Made by a program: the position numbers and the translations under genes
Part shown: positions 1 to 8,175 of the stretch, piece after piece
Layout: each line of letters opens with the position of its first letter
Position numbering within the stretch: position 1 is the first letter of the stretch
DNA from: Bradyrhizobium sp. Rc3b
GTDB taxonomy: Bacteria > Pseudomonadota > Alphaproteobacteria > Rhizobiales > Xanthobacteraceae
Assembly: GCF_900114915.1 (NCBI RefSeq)
Contig: NZ_FOUS01000006.1
Coordinates: forward strand, 1 to 64,000
DNA: 64,000 nucleotides
Direction: 5' to 3'
Notes under the pieces: model-generated
Told to the model about the DNA's origin: nothing
Databases searched by the model: none
What the model saw: the letters and a program-made list of their open reading frames with translations, nothing else

Positions 1-252
1 CACATAGTCGCCCCTCTTGGGTGAGCCGGGATGGACGACACATACGCCGAAACCGAATTTCGGTAAAGTGGAATATTTTTAGCGAAGCGGATTGACAGAG
101 GGCGACACAGGCTCGGCCCCGGAGCCCGGATGAGCGTAGCGACATCCGGGATCGGCGCGAGTCGCGGCACAGCGATGGGCGCAGACGCGCGGAACCTGTT
201 CAGCGACATCGAGCCGGACAGCGCGGGAGCGCAAGGGCTCTCGTTTGCGCCC
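1..252. other. Intergenic stretch at window start
   Basis: No credible coding region ends or begins here. The only recognisable structure is a REP-like palindrome at 125-150, listed separately. A short open frame on the plus strand from 130 runs antisense to the DUF3422 gene and has no ribosome binding site or family resemblance, so I do not treat it as a gene. Confidence 0.6.
125..150. repeat. REP-like palindrome
   Basis: Arms CCCGGATG (125-132) and CATCCGGG (143-150) are perfect inverted complements around a 10-nt centre. This 'CCGGATG...CATCCGG' design resembles dispersed intergenic palindromes I associate with Bradyrhizobium-type genomes. It lies just beyond the 3' end of the DUF3422 gene, a usual place for such elements. 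I noticed only one copy in the window, so dispersal in the genome is assumed. Confidence 0.5.
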
Positions 253-1572
253 TCAGTCGTGAGCGCCGGACATTTCGTCGTGCTTCAAGTGCCGCCTGCG
301 GATATTGCGGGTGACGATCCAGACCACCGCCACGGCGACCGGCACGAAGATCGCGGTTGCAAGCGAAGGCTCGACATGCAGGCCGCCGTCATGGGCACCC
401 TTGGCGAGGTAGCCGAACAGGCTGACGACGTAATAGCCGATGGCCGCCACCGACAAGCCTTCGACCGTGCTCTGTAGCCTCAATTGCAATCGGGTGCGCT
501 CATCCATCGAGCGCAGCAGATCGCGATTCTGCTCCTCGAGCTCGACATCGACGCGTGTGCGCAACAGATCGGCCGCGCGCGCGAGCTTGATCGACAGATC
601 GGCCTGCCGGTCCTCCATCGTCGCGCAGGTGCGCATCGCAGGTGCCATGCGGCGGGCGAGGAAGGAGGACCAGGTCGGATAGCCCGCGATCTCGCCGCCT
701 TCGATCACGGCGAGGCGCGCCTGCACGATGTCGTTGTAGGCGCGGCTGGCGCCGAACCGAAACGAGCTGCCGGCAGCTCCCCTTTCCAGCGAAGCCGCCA
801 ATGCGGTCAGTTCCGTCAGGAGATGATTGTTGAGCTTGAGATCCTCGGCGCCCTGCATCTCCTCGAGCACTTCGACGAGCCGCCTACCGATATGATCGAC
901 AGCGGGCGCAAGCTCAAGCGCGGCGGGCAGACCGAGCAGCGCCAGCGTGCGATAGGTCTCGATCTCCAGCACACGCTGCACGAGGGCACCGAGCCGGCCG
1001 GGCGAGAGGCCGTCGTTGCAAACGAGAATGCGGACGAAGCCCTGATCGTCCGTGCGAAAGTCGGATGCGACGACGGCAGGTCCGCTGCGGACCGCGGCAA
1101 TGGCGAGACTGCCTCTCTCGAACAGCTGCTGCGCACGCTCCAGCGCCGCCGAAGTCTGCTCGACCTCGAGCTTGACGGCGACCAGCAATTGGCCGGATTG
1201 GCGCAGAGACCGGATCAACGCGGCCGACTCTTCACCGATCTCGCCGAACCGGCGCGCGGGCGTCTGCGGGCTGCTCAGGATCCAGGTGAAGGTGCTGAAC
1301 TCCGAGTGTTGCTCCCAGCGGAGCTGGGTGTCACCGATCATCACCTGATGATGCTTGGTTCCGGCGTCCGGCGGCGCCTGGCCGTGCGACATGCAGAATG
1401 CCACGAAGCTCTGCCGGTCCGCCTCAGCGACCTCGCCCTGGCCGAGAAAGGCAAAGCGCAGCACCGTGACCGGCGCTGTCAGCCGGGTGAATGGGCGGGC
1501 ATGCACCTCGGCCAGCACCGCACCACGCTGCGGGTGCAGTTCGAAGTCGGCGAGATCGAGGTCACGGTTCAT
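253..1572 (-). CDS. DUF3422 family membrane protein
   Basis: The 439-residue product matches the DUF3422 family, an uncharacterised proteobacterial family, in length and layout. A long soluble N-terminal part carries the 'HARPF' region near the start, and two C-terminal membrane segments lie at about residues 371-390 and 403-421, followed by a basic tail (RRRHLKH). The open frame extends 27 codons further upstream, but the ATG at 1572 follows a purine-rich GGGGGA and matches the usual family start (MNRDLDL). It lies 146 bp downstream of the TonB receptor on the same strand and could be read through from it. No enzymatic function is known for the family. Confidence 0.88.
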   Translation of the reverse strand: MNRDLDLADFELHPQRGAVLAEVHARPFTRLTAPVTVLRFAFLGQGEVAEADRQSFVAFCMSHGQAPPDAGTKHHQVMIGDTQLRWEQHSEFSTFTWILSSPQTPARRFGEIGEESAALIRSLRQSGQLLVAVKLEVEQTSAALERAQQLFERGSLAIAAVRSGPAVVASDFRTDDQGFVRILVCNDGLSPGRLGALVQRVLEIETYRTLALLGLPAALELAPAVDHIGRRLVEVLEEMQGAEDLKLNNHLLTELTALAASLERGAAGSSFRFGASRAYNDIVQARLAVIEGGEIAGYPTWSSFLARRMAPAMRTCATMEDRQADLSIKLARAADLLRTRVDVELEEQNRDLLRSMDERTRLQLRLQSTVEGLSVAAIGYYVVSLFGYLAKGAHDGGLHVEPSLATAIFVPVAVAVVWIVTRNIRRRHLKHDEMSGAHD

Positions 1573-1718
1573 CGACGGTCCCCCTGCTGGGCTTTCAGGC
1601 CGCGATGTGTCGCCAACCTCGCCGTTCACTACCACAACACACCTCGCCTGCAACGCATCGCGCGTTGCGGGACCATTTTTTCGCGCGGAGACTCTCGCGG
1701 CCCATGGCCTGCCGCGAC

Positions 1719-4031
1719 CTAGAACGTCCCGGCGATGGTAAGACGGAACGTCAACGGCTCCACGGGGTGCAGCACGTAGTCCATCACGCCGTTCTGACAG
1801 ACTGAAGTTGGCGCAGTGCCCGATATGCAGAGGTTGTAAAGCGTATCGGTCTTGAGCAGGGAGCCATAGGCATAGCTGATCTGGTTCGCCCTCGTGTTGA
1901 AGAGGTTCAGCACGTCGAGCTGAAGGTGCCAGCCATTGTCGATGCGATAGCCAAGGCGGCCGTTGAAAATGCTGGTCGCAGAGGAACGGAATGCGTTGTC
2001 CTCCGTCAGCGGGCTCGACGCCAGATAGCGCCAGCGCAAGGTTCCGAACCAGCCGGTCCTCTCGCCCAGCGTGACGCCTGCCGATGCCACCATCGCCGGC
2101 GCGTTCGGAATGTAGTTGCCGGGCGCGTTACCGATCTGCGCCTCGGGATAGCCGGCGAGCGAGGCATAGACGTCCGCCTGCTCGCTGTCATAGCCGCGGA
2201 AGCGTGCATGAGTCATTGCGAGATCGGCATCGATGTCGATCCAGGATCTGGGCCGGTAGTGGTTGGTCCATTCGAAGCCGTAGCGGCGGCTGGCGCGGGT
2301 TGCCGACGTGTCCCCGGCATCGCCGGAGAACAGGATCTCGGAATCCTGATCCAGCATGAAGACGCTGAGCGAGGTGTCGAGGCCGGGAACGATCCTGCTG
2401 CGCACGCCGACCTCTGCACCCCTGGTGCGCACCAGGAGCGGCGATGGCGTCAGCCTCGTCGCGGGATCGCTGGGATCCTCCGTCGTGGTCGCGCCGCGGG
2501 CGTCGTTGGAGTGCATGCCGTAGCCGGCGCCGAAGAAGAATTCGGTCTGGTTGAACGGGCCGAGCACCATCCTGAATTTCGGGCTGCCGAGCGCGGCGTC
2601 GGTGCGGCCGGAGTTGTTGGCATTGAACCGCGAGGTGACGTCGGCGGCATAATAGTCGCCGCGCCATCCCACCGTCGTCCTGAGCCAATCGGTCCATCTC
2701 ACTGTGTTTTCGGCATAGACGCCGACGCTGCCCTCGCCGACCTTGTCGCTGCGAATGTTGGCGAGGAAGCCGCGCTGGAAAGTGTTGGTGAGCGCGAGAT
2801 CGATCGCATCATAGCGCGACTGCAGGCCAAAGGTGGTCTGCATCGGCAAGCCCGCCAACGAGCCGTTCAGCGTGCGCGAGATGTTGGCGCCCGCCATCAG
2901 GCGATCGTCGTGCTGGTGGAACTGGTCGCCGAGCACGGGATCGCTGAGGAAGTAGGTGAAATTGTTGAAGAGGTCGAGCTGGCTCTTCACGACATAGGCG
3001 TTGGCTTGCCAGGAGCCGAGGTCGTCGCTCTGCGCGATGCGGCCCGAGAGCGCGAAACGGTTGGTGTTGCCGCCGTCGCTTGGATCTTCCGAGCCGAAGC
3101 GATCGAGAAAGCCGGATGCGATCGCGCGCTGCGGGACCTGGTCCGTCGAATTCCATTTGTTGGCGTAAGCCATGCCGGTGACGGAGACGCCGTCGGTCGC
3201 GGTGCCCTGGCTGTAGCGCACGAGGCCGTTGAGCTTTCGCACATTGTCCGGGTTGTCCCACGGGCCGTTGTAGGTCCCGATCTCGCCGGCCACGAGCAAG
3301 GAGCCGTCACCGACCTTCGCGGAGTCCATGCCGAGCAGACGGCGATAGCCGAAGCTGCCGGCGGTCACCTGCGCTATTCCCCTGGTGCGGTCGATCAGAC
3401 CGATATGGACGCTGCCGGCCGAAGCGAAATCGCCTTCGTCGGCGAAGTACGGCCCCTTGCGCGCGTCCACTGCGGCGATGGTTTCCGGGATCAGCCAGTT
3501 GAGATCGGCATAGCCCTGGCCGTGCGCGTGGGTGCGCATGTTCACGGGGACGCCGTCGACAGTGATGGCAAGGTCGGTACCGTGGTCGAGATTATAGCCG
3601 CGCAGGAAATACTGGTTGGCTTTGCCCTCGCCGGAATGCTGCGTCACGATGAGACCCGGCACGGCTTCGAGCGCTTCGCCCGGCCGCGTGAAAGGGCGTG
3701 CATTGATCTCCTCGCCCGCGACGGAGATCTCGCTGGCCATGCCAAGCTGACCCTTTGCACCCGAGGCGACGCTGCGCACATCCGACGCTTGCGCCGCTGC
3801 CGGATACGCGGGGATGCGGTGGTCGGCCGGGGACGGCTTGCCGGCCCGGCGCGATGCGACCGGCTTCTTGCGCCCCGCCGTCTCGCCGCGGCCGACCTGG
3901 ATTGCCGGCAGCTCGCGTGAGGTGCTCTCGCCCTGCGCCAAAGCGCGGCCATCATCCGCGAGCAGCACCAGGACCGAGAGTGTCGTCAGCGCGCCGCCGC
4001 CACGAAAGGGCTCATGCCGCTTCGGTTGCAT
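1719..4031 (-). CDS. TonB-dependent outer-membrane receptor, probably nickel/cobalt
   Basis: The 770-residue product has a hydrophobic signal segment ending near ALAQG and a TonB-box-like stretch (LPAIQVG). A plug domain follows (about residues 120-240, with RGYNLDHGTD and ITVDGVPVNM), then a beta-barrel ending in the terminal aromatic residue F (TIAGTF). These are hallmarks of TonB-dependent receptors. The ATG at 4031 lies inside the end of the upstream nickel permease (20-bp overlap), which implies translational coupling. No strong Shine-Dalgarno is visible, and the frame stays open to 4124. Linkage to a NixA/HoxN permease and the NikR-type operator at 5107-5134 suggests the ligand is a nickel or cobalt chelate. 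That is inference from context, not from binding residues. Confidence 0.9.
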   Translation of the reverse strand: MQPKRHEPFRGGGALTTLSVLVLLADDGRALAQGESTSRELPAIQVGRGETAGRKKPVASRRAGKPSPADHRIPAYPAAAQASDVRSVASGAKGQLGMASEISVAGEEINARPFTRPGEALEAVPGLIVTQHSGEGKANQYFLRGYNLDHGTDLAITVDGVPVNMRTHAHGQGYADLNWLIPETIAAVDARKGPYFADEGDFASAGSVHIGLIDRTRGIAQVTAGSFGYRRLLGMDSAKVGDGSLLVAGEIGTYNGPWDNPDNVRKLNGLVRYSQGTATDGVSVTGMAYANKWNSTDQVPQRAIASGFLDRFGSEDPSDGGNTNRFALSGRIAQSDDLGSWQANAYVVKSQLDLFNNFTYFLSDPVLGDQFHQHDDRLMAGANISRTLNGSLAGLPMQTTFGLQSRYDAIDLALTNTFQRGFLANIRSDKVGEGSVGVYAENTVRWTDWLRTTVGWRGDYYAADVTSRFNANNSGRTDAALGSPKFRMVLGPFNQTEFFFGAGYGMHSNDARGATTTEDPSDPATRLTPSPLLVRTRGAEVGVRSRIVPGLDTSLSVFMLDQDSEILFSGDAGDTSATRASRRYGFEWTNHYRPRSWIDIDADLAMTHARFRGYDSEQADVYASLAGYPEAQIGNAPGNYIPNAPAMVASAGVTLGERTGWFGTLRWRYLASSPLTEDNAFRSSATSIFNGRLGYRIDNGWHLQLDVLNLFNTRANQISYAYGSLLKTDTLYNLCISGTAPTSVCQNGVMDYVLHPVEPLTFRLTIAGTF

Positions 4032-5091
4032 CGGCGCATGCCAGAGCTTTCGTCGCGGCCCGGTGCCGGCCGTCCGCAAAGATGCGGCGATAGAGCACGA
4101 CCGAGACGAGCCAGGCGATTGCAAACAGCGCGATCACGGCAAAGCCGACATTGGCGAGCGACTCGTTGAGGCCCTCGACCAGCGTCCACATCCCTCCGGA
4201 CAAGTCGAGCCGGTCGGCGATCAGCCCGAGCGCCTCGATACCGCCGATGAACAGCGCGACCGCCACGGAGGCGCCGGTGATCGTGAGGTTGTACCAGAGC
4301 TTTCGCAAGGGATCGACGAAGGCCCATCGATAGGCGCTCACCATCAGCGCGGAGTCGGCGGTGTCGACCAGCGCCATGCCCGACGCGAACAGTGCAGGGA
4401 AAACCAGCACGTCGGCGATTGACGCGCCGCGCGCGGCTTCGGTTGCTGAGATGCTGAGCAGGCCGATCTCGGTCGCCGTGTCGAAGCCCAGCCCGAACAG
4501 GAAGCCGAGCGGATACATGTGCCAGGGTTTTGTGACCAGGCGGAACAGCGGTCCGAGCAGTCGCGCGAGGAAGCCGCGGTTGGCGAGCATCGTCTCAAGA
4601 CCCTCGGCGTCGTGAACCCCCTGCTCCCGCGCCGCGCGAAACGTCCGCCACAGGCCGGCGAAGATGACGAGATTGATGGCCGCGATCACGAGCAGGAACA
4701 GCGCCGACACCGACGTGCCGATGAGGCCCCCGATCTCCTTGAGCAGGCTGTCGCCGCCAAGGCTCACCACGCCGAGCGCGAGCAATATGGTCGCGACCAC
4801 GACTACGGTGGAATGGCCGAGCGCAAAATAGAGGCCGACGCTGCGCGGCGCGCCACCCGTCTGCATCTGCTTGCGCACGACGTTGTCGATGGCGGCGATG
4901 TGGTCGGCATCGACGGCGTGGCGCAGACCGAACACCCAGGCCAGCAGCGCAGTCGCCAGCACCGTCGGCCGATCGCCGAACAGCGCGAAGGCCCAGGCCC
5001 ATGCGGCGATGTTGGCGGCGATCAGCCCCCCGAACAACACCACCGTTCCGGGCTCGACCACCCGCGAAGTCCGCCTCACCGCCTGCTCCAT
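4012..5091 (-). CDS. NiCoT-family nickel/cobalt permease (HoxN/NixA type)
   Basis: The 359-residue integral membrane protein takes up Ni2+ (or Co2+) across the inner membrane. All NiCoT signatures are visible: the HX4DH motif in transmembrane segment II (H58, D63, H64 within RHAVDADHI), LGHSTVV at 91-97 and GLGFDTATE at 200-208. Length and about eight hydrophobic segments fit the family. The ATG at 5091 has GGGA 9-12 nt upstream. A perfect NikR-type operator lies 16-43 bp upstream and overlaps a likely -10 element, so nickel repression is expected. The stop overlaps the start of the TonB receptor. Sequence alone does not separate nickel from cobalt, but the NikR site favours nickel. Confidence 0.95.
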   Translation of the reverse strand: MEQAVRRTSRVVEPGTVVLFGGLIAANIAAWAWAFALFGDRPTVLATALLAWVFGLRHAVDADHIAAIDNVVRKQMQTGGAPRSVGLYFALGHSTVVVVATILLALGVVSLGGDSLLKEIGGLIGTSVSALFLLVIAAINLVIFAGLWRTFRAAREQGVHDAEGLETMLANRGFLARLLGPLFRLVTKPWHMYPLGFLFGLGFDTATEIGLLSISATEAARGASIADVLVFPALFASGMALVDTADSALMVSAYRWAFVDPLRKLWYNLTITGASVAVALFIGGIEALGLIADRLDLSGGMWTLVEGLNESLANVGFAVIALFAIAWLVSVVLYRRIFADGRHRAATKALACADATEAA

Positions 5092-5106
5092 CCACCTGAT
5101 CCCGCA

Positions 5107-5134
5107 GTATGACGTTTATCAAGAACCCTCATAC
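5107..5134. promoter_or_regulatory. NikR operator (GTATGA-N16-TCATAC)
   Basis: GTATGA at 5107-5112 and TCATAC at 5129-5134 are perfect inverted repeats separated by exactly 16 bases. This is the operator arrangement of the nickel repressor NikR at the E. coli nik promoter. It sits directly upstream of the nickel permease start (5091). On the minus strand the spacer contains GATAAA (complement of 5115-5120), a plausible -10 hexamer, so bound NikR would block the polymerase. No nikR gene is in the window. Confidence 0.88.
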
Positions 5135-5157
5135 TGGCAAGAGCAAGAGCCGCGCCA

Positions 5158-5181
5158 CTTTTCGGCCTGGCGGCCGAAAGG
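5158..5181. other. Hairpin between TonB receptor and nickel permease
   Basis: CTTTTCGGCC (5158-5167) and GGCCGAAAGG (5172-5181) can pair over about 9-10 positions with a 4-base loop. A second stem, TCCGGCGC (5231-5238) with GCGCCGGA (5245-5252), lies nearby. Both are downstream of the siderophore receptor stop (5297) on its reading strand and could end its transcript. Neither is followed by a T-run, so they are not typical intrinsic terminators. Confidence 0.35.
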
Positions 5182-5296
5182 GCTCACCGAGACGGAAGTC
5201 ACCTCGTTGATTCAATGGAGACTTTTCTAGTCCGGCGCATCACGGCGCCGGAGCGGAATGCTGGGCTGCGTTTCACGCAAGCGAAATGCGCAACGA

Positions 5297-7555
5297 TCAC
5301 ATGTCCACGGTCATCGACAGGAGATATGTGCGCGGTGCTCCCAGGAAGAACGTTCCGAACGAAGCCACGCTGGACCAGTAACTCTCACCGGTCACGTTCT
5401 GGATGTTTGCGCGGAAAACCGTCTTCTTGCCGTTGATCGCGGTGGTGTAGCGAGCGCCGAGGTCGAGCCGCGTCCACTCGGGAATCGGCTGCTTGTTCGC
5501 GGCGTCGACGAACTGCCTGCCCGTGTAGATCACGGCTCCATTCACGGTGAGCCCTCTCATCCACGGGAGGTCCCACTCCGCGCCGATATTGGCCTGTATG
5601 TTCGGAACGCCGATCGGTGTGTTGCCCACATTGGCCGCGACGGCGGTCTTGGTCAGGGTGCCGTCCAGCAGCGAAACGCCTCCGAGGATACGAACATCCG
5701 GCGTGAGCTCGCCGGATACGTTGAATTCGAGCCCGCGGACTCGTTGCTCGCCTGTCGCCGCGAAGCGCCCGGCGGACAGCTCGCCGCTCGCCTTCGATAT
5801 CTCGAAAGCGCTGAAGGTGGTTGCAACCCGGCCAAAATCCACTTTGATGCCGGCCTCGTACTGCTTGGCGACGTAAGGCTGCAGCACTTCGCCAAAGTTG
5901 GACGCGTTCTGAGGAGCCACGTCGCCCCGGGCGAGACCTTCGACGTAGTTCGCGTACAGGGAAATATTATCCACGGGCCGGACGACGAGGCCGACCACAG
6001 GGGTGACCGCGCTCTTGTCATAGGACGACGTCAGTGTCCCGACGTTGGAGAGGTAGTTGTGCGCCTCAATGCCCTGGCGCCGGACGCCCAAAGTCAGCAG
6101 GACGCGCTCATCGAGCACGGACAAGGTGTCGGCAATCGAGAGCCCGGTAAGCTCGCTGTCCGAGAGCCGGGGGCGGTCGCTGATCTCGTTCGCGAACTGC
6201 GTCGGCGCGACAGTGGGACTGTAGATGTTCGAGGTGACCAGACTGCCATTGGTGAGCCGCCGGTGCAGCGCGTCGTGATAGACCGAGGCCTGGAAGGCGA
6301 CTGCATGGTGGACGAAGCCGGTATCGAAGCGGGCGCGAACACCGCCATCATATGTAGTTCGATCGATGCTGAGGCCGAAGTACTGGGGCGTTGAGGTCGT
6401 ATTGCCGCTCGTGCTGACGATGGTCGGAAGACCGAAGAACCGCTCGACGTTGGTCTTGGAGCCGCCGACGTCCGCGAACAGCGTGACCTGCTCGGTGAGA
6501 TCGTACTCGGTCCGCAGCAAGGCGGACTGGTCGTTGATGCGCGACCATTCCCAGGGCTGGGTCACGTTCAGCTTGCCGTCCGGCGCCTTCGGCACCTGCA
6601 GGCCGGGAGCCATCAGAAAGGGACGTGACGGCGCGTCGAACCGATCGGTCTGGGCGATGAGATAGAGCCAGGATCTGAACCGTTCGCCTTGATAGTCGAG
6701 CGCCAGCGATCCGACACCTGTCGTCTCGGACTGGCGGTCGATGGGCGTGTCGCCGCCGCGGACGCTTCCGCTGGCGCGTACGCCCCATTCCTTGCCATCG
6801 CCGTAGCGCCTCGCAACATCCCAGTGACCGCCGAAACGTGCGGTCGAGCCGTAGCTCGCGGTCAAGCGGGTCAAATCCTCTTCCGCGCGCTTGGGCACGA
6901 CATTGATGACGCCGCCAACGCCGCCATTGGGCGCCATGCCCGAGAGCGCGGCCGAGGGACCCTTGAGCACTTCGATGCGCTCGACGTAGTCCGTGAAGAT
7001 CCGATATGTCGGCGCGATTCCGTAAAGGCCCTCGAAGGCGAACTCGCCGTTATTGCCTTCGTTGATCGGAAAGCCGCGTATGTTGAAGGAATCGACGATA
7101 CCGCCGGTCGGATGGGAACTTCGCACGGAGGGATCGAGGATCAGGGCATCCGCACCCGTTGCCGCCTGCTGATCCCGAATGAGCTTGTCCGTGTAGCTCG
7201 TCACGCTGAACGGTGACTTCATGGTGTTGGTATTTCCGAGCATCCCCAGTCGTGCGCCTTGAGCGACCTGCCCGCCGGCAAATGGCGGGACGACAGCCGG
7301 TTGCGATTGCACTGCGACCGTCGGGGCTTGCGGGGCGCGCCGTGAGGTCGATCGGACCCGCGCGTCGTTTCGCCTGGTTGGCGCACGGCGAACCGACTGT
7401 TGCGTCGGGGCTTCGACAGTCACGGGCGGAAGGGAATTACCGCCCTGGGACGTTTGGGATTGAGCAGGCGATTCGAACCACGTCAACCACGCCACACCAC
7501 CCAGCAGCGCCGCACCGAAGCGAGCTACCGTCTTATCCCCACCCGCACGTCGCAT
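5297..7555 (-). CDS. TonB-dependent siderophore receptor
   Basis: The 752-residue product has an N-terminal signal (hydrophobic ARFGAALLGGVAWLTW, cleavage near SPAQSQ) and a TonB-box-like region (SLPPVTVEAP). Its plug carries the siderophore-receptor motifs NIRGFPI and the YVERIEVLKGPSA/GGVINVVPK pair, and the barrel ends TYLLSMTVDM. It belongs to the FhuA/FpvA-like siderophore receptor class, without an N-terminal STN signalling domain. The ATG at 7555 has AAGGA nine bases upstream. The frame is open for 39 more codons, but those residues look unlike a signal peptide. No FecI/FecR pair or siderophore permease is nearby, so the ligand is unknown. Confidence 0.92.
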   Translation of the reverse strand: MRRAGGDKTVARFGAALLGGVAWLTWFESPAQSQTSQGGNSLPPVTVEAPTQQSVRRAPTRRNDARVRSTSRRAPQAPTVAVQSQPAVVPPFAGGQVAQGARLGMLGNTNTMKSPFSVTSYTDKLIRDQQAATGADALILDPSVRSSHPTGGIVDSFNIRGFPINEGNNGEFAFEGLYGIAPTYRIFTDYVERIEVLKGPSAALSGMAPNGGVGGVINVVPKRAEEDLTRLTASYGSTARFGGHWDVARRYGDGKEWGVRASGSVRGGDTPIDRQSETTGVGSLALDYQGERFRSWLYLIAQTDRFDAPSRPFLMAPGLQVPKAPDGKLNVTQPWEWSRINDQSALLRTEYDLTEQVTLFADVGGSKTNVERFFGLPTIVSTSGNTTSTPQYFGLSIDRTTYDGGVRARFDTGFVHHAVAFQASVYHDALHRRLTNGSLVTSNIYSPTVAPTQFANEISDRPRLSDSELTGLSIADTLSVLDERVLLTLGVRRQGIEAHNYLSNVGTLTSSYDKSAVTPVVGLVVRPVDNISLYANYVEGLARGDVAPQNASNFGEVLQPYVAKQYEAGIKVDFGRVATTFSAFEISKASGELSAGRFAATGEQRVRGLEFNVSGELTPDVRILGGVSLLDGTLTKTAVAANVGNTPIGVPNIQANIGAEWDLPWMRGLTVNGAVIYTGRQFVDAANKQPIPEWTRLDLGARYTTAINGKKTVFRANIQNVTGESYWSSVASFGTFFLGAPRTYLLSMTVDM

Positions 7556-8175
7556 TCCAGAAAGTCCTTCATCAATAGTGCGCAGCCCGCCGTGAAGCGG
7601 CTTCCGCGTCTGGCCAGCAACGACCATGGATCGAAGAGCAGCTCTTCGTATCCGAGCTCGGCCGGCATGCATGGCCCGTCAATCAGTTGCTCTGCAGACG
7701 CGCACGCGCGTTTGCTGCCTTCGTCTTGGCGGCAACATTCGAATGTCAGCGATCTGCATCGCCTCTTTAAAAAGACGCCATTGTGACGGCAACGCAAATG
7801 CGTGCGCGCGACTTAGAATGCCTCGATCATCGCCAACCGGGAGGAGAATGTCTGGAACGATTCAAATGCGCTTTCGATGATTGCAGATCGGTGCGGTCAA
7901 AATGCCGCAGGAAGATTCGCCGGGAGTGCGGTCGTCAGGAATGCTTCGGCGCCATCACTTCGTTGCTGTGGCCTTTATTGCGACGACATCTGCCGCTGAC
8001 GCGCTCGATCTCAGCGAGATCATGATCCGGCTGATGGTGGCTGCAATGCCGATACGTCTGGGGTCGCGACAGGACTGACGGGGCTGCTCAGGTCGGCGAA
8101 AATTGCCGAGCGTTGCGACATTCTGGTTGTGAGACGCGCGATGTTGAGCTGGTGGATCCGGCTGGTGCCCTCATC
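7556..8175. other. Intergenic stretch, possible decayed gene remnant
   Basis: About 620 bp without a convincing gene. Short frames on both strands lack ribosome binding sites. Around 7980-8050 the plus strand could encode DLSEIMIRLMVAA, which resembles the start of MgtC/SapB proteins, and the resemblance then stops, so it may be a remnant. A 12-bp perfect palindrome (ACATTCGAATGT, 7735-7746) lies 180 bp upstream of the siderophore receptor and could be an operator. Neither is well supported. Confidence 0.35.

Noticed and set aside
1660..1718. GC-rich inverted repeats with a T-run between the TonB receptor and DUF3422 genes as a terminator
   Set aside because: The T-run is on the wrong side for the direction of transcription of both genes.
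1926..3920. A plus-strand frame of about 660 codons antisense to the TonB receptor
   Set aside because: Shadow frame. The receptor on the minus strand has complete plug and barrel features.
5231..5252. Hairpin TCCGGCGC/GCGCCGGA as an intrinsic terminator of the siderophore receptor gene
   Set aside because: No T-run follows the stem on the relevant strand, so it is noted only as a possible structure.
7525..7797. A 90-codon minus-strand frame overlapping the siderophore receptor start
   Set aside because: No ribosome binding site, no family resemblance, and it overlaps the receptor's signal peptide region in another phase.
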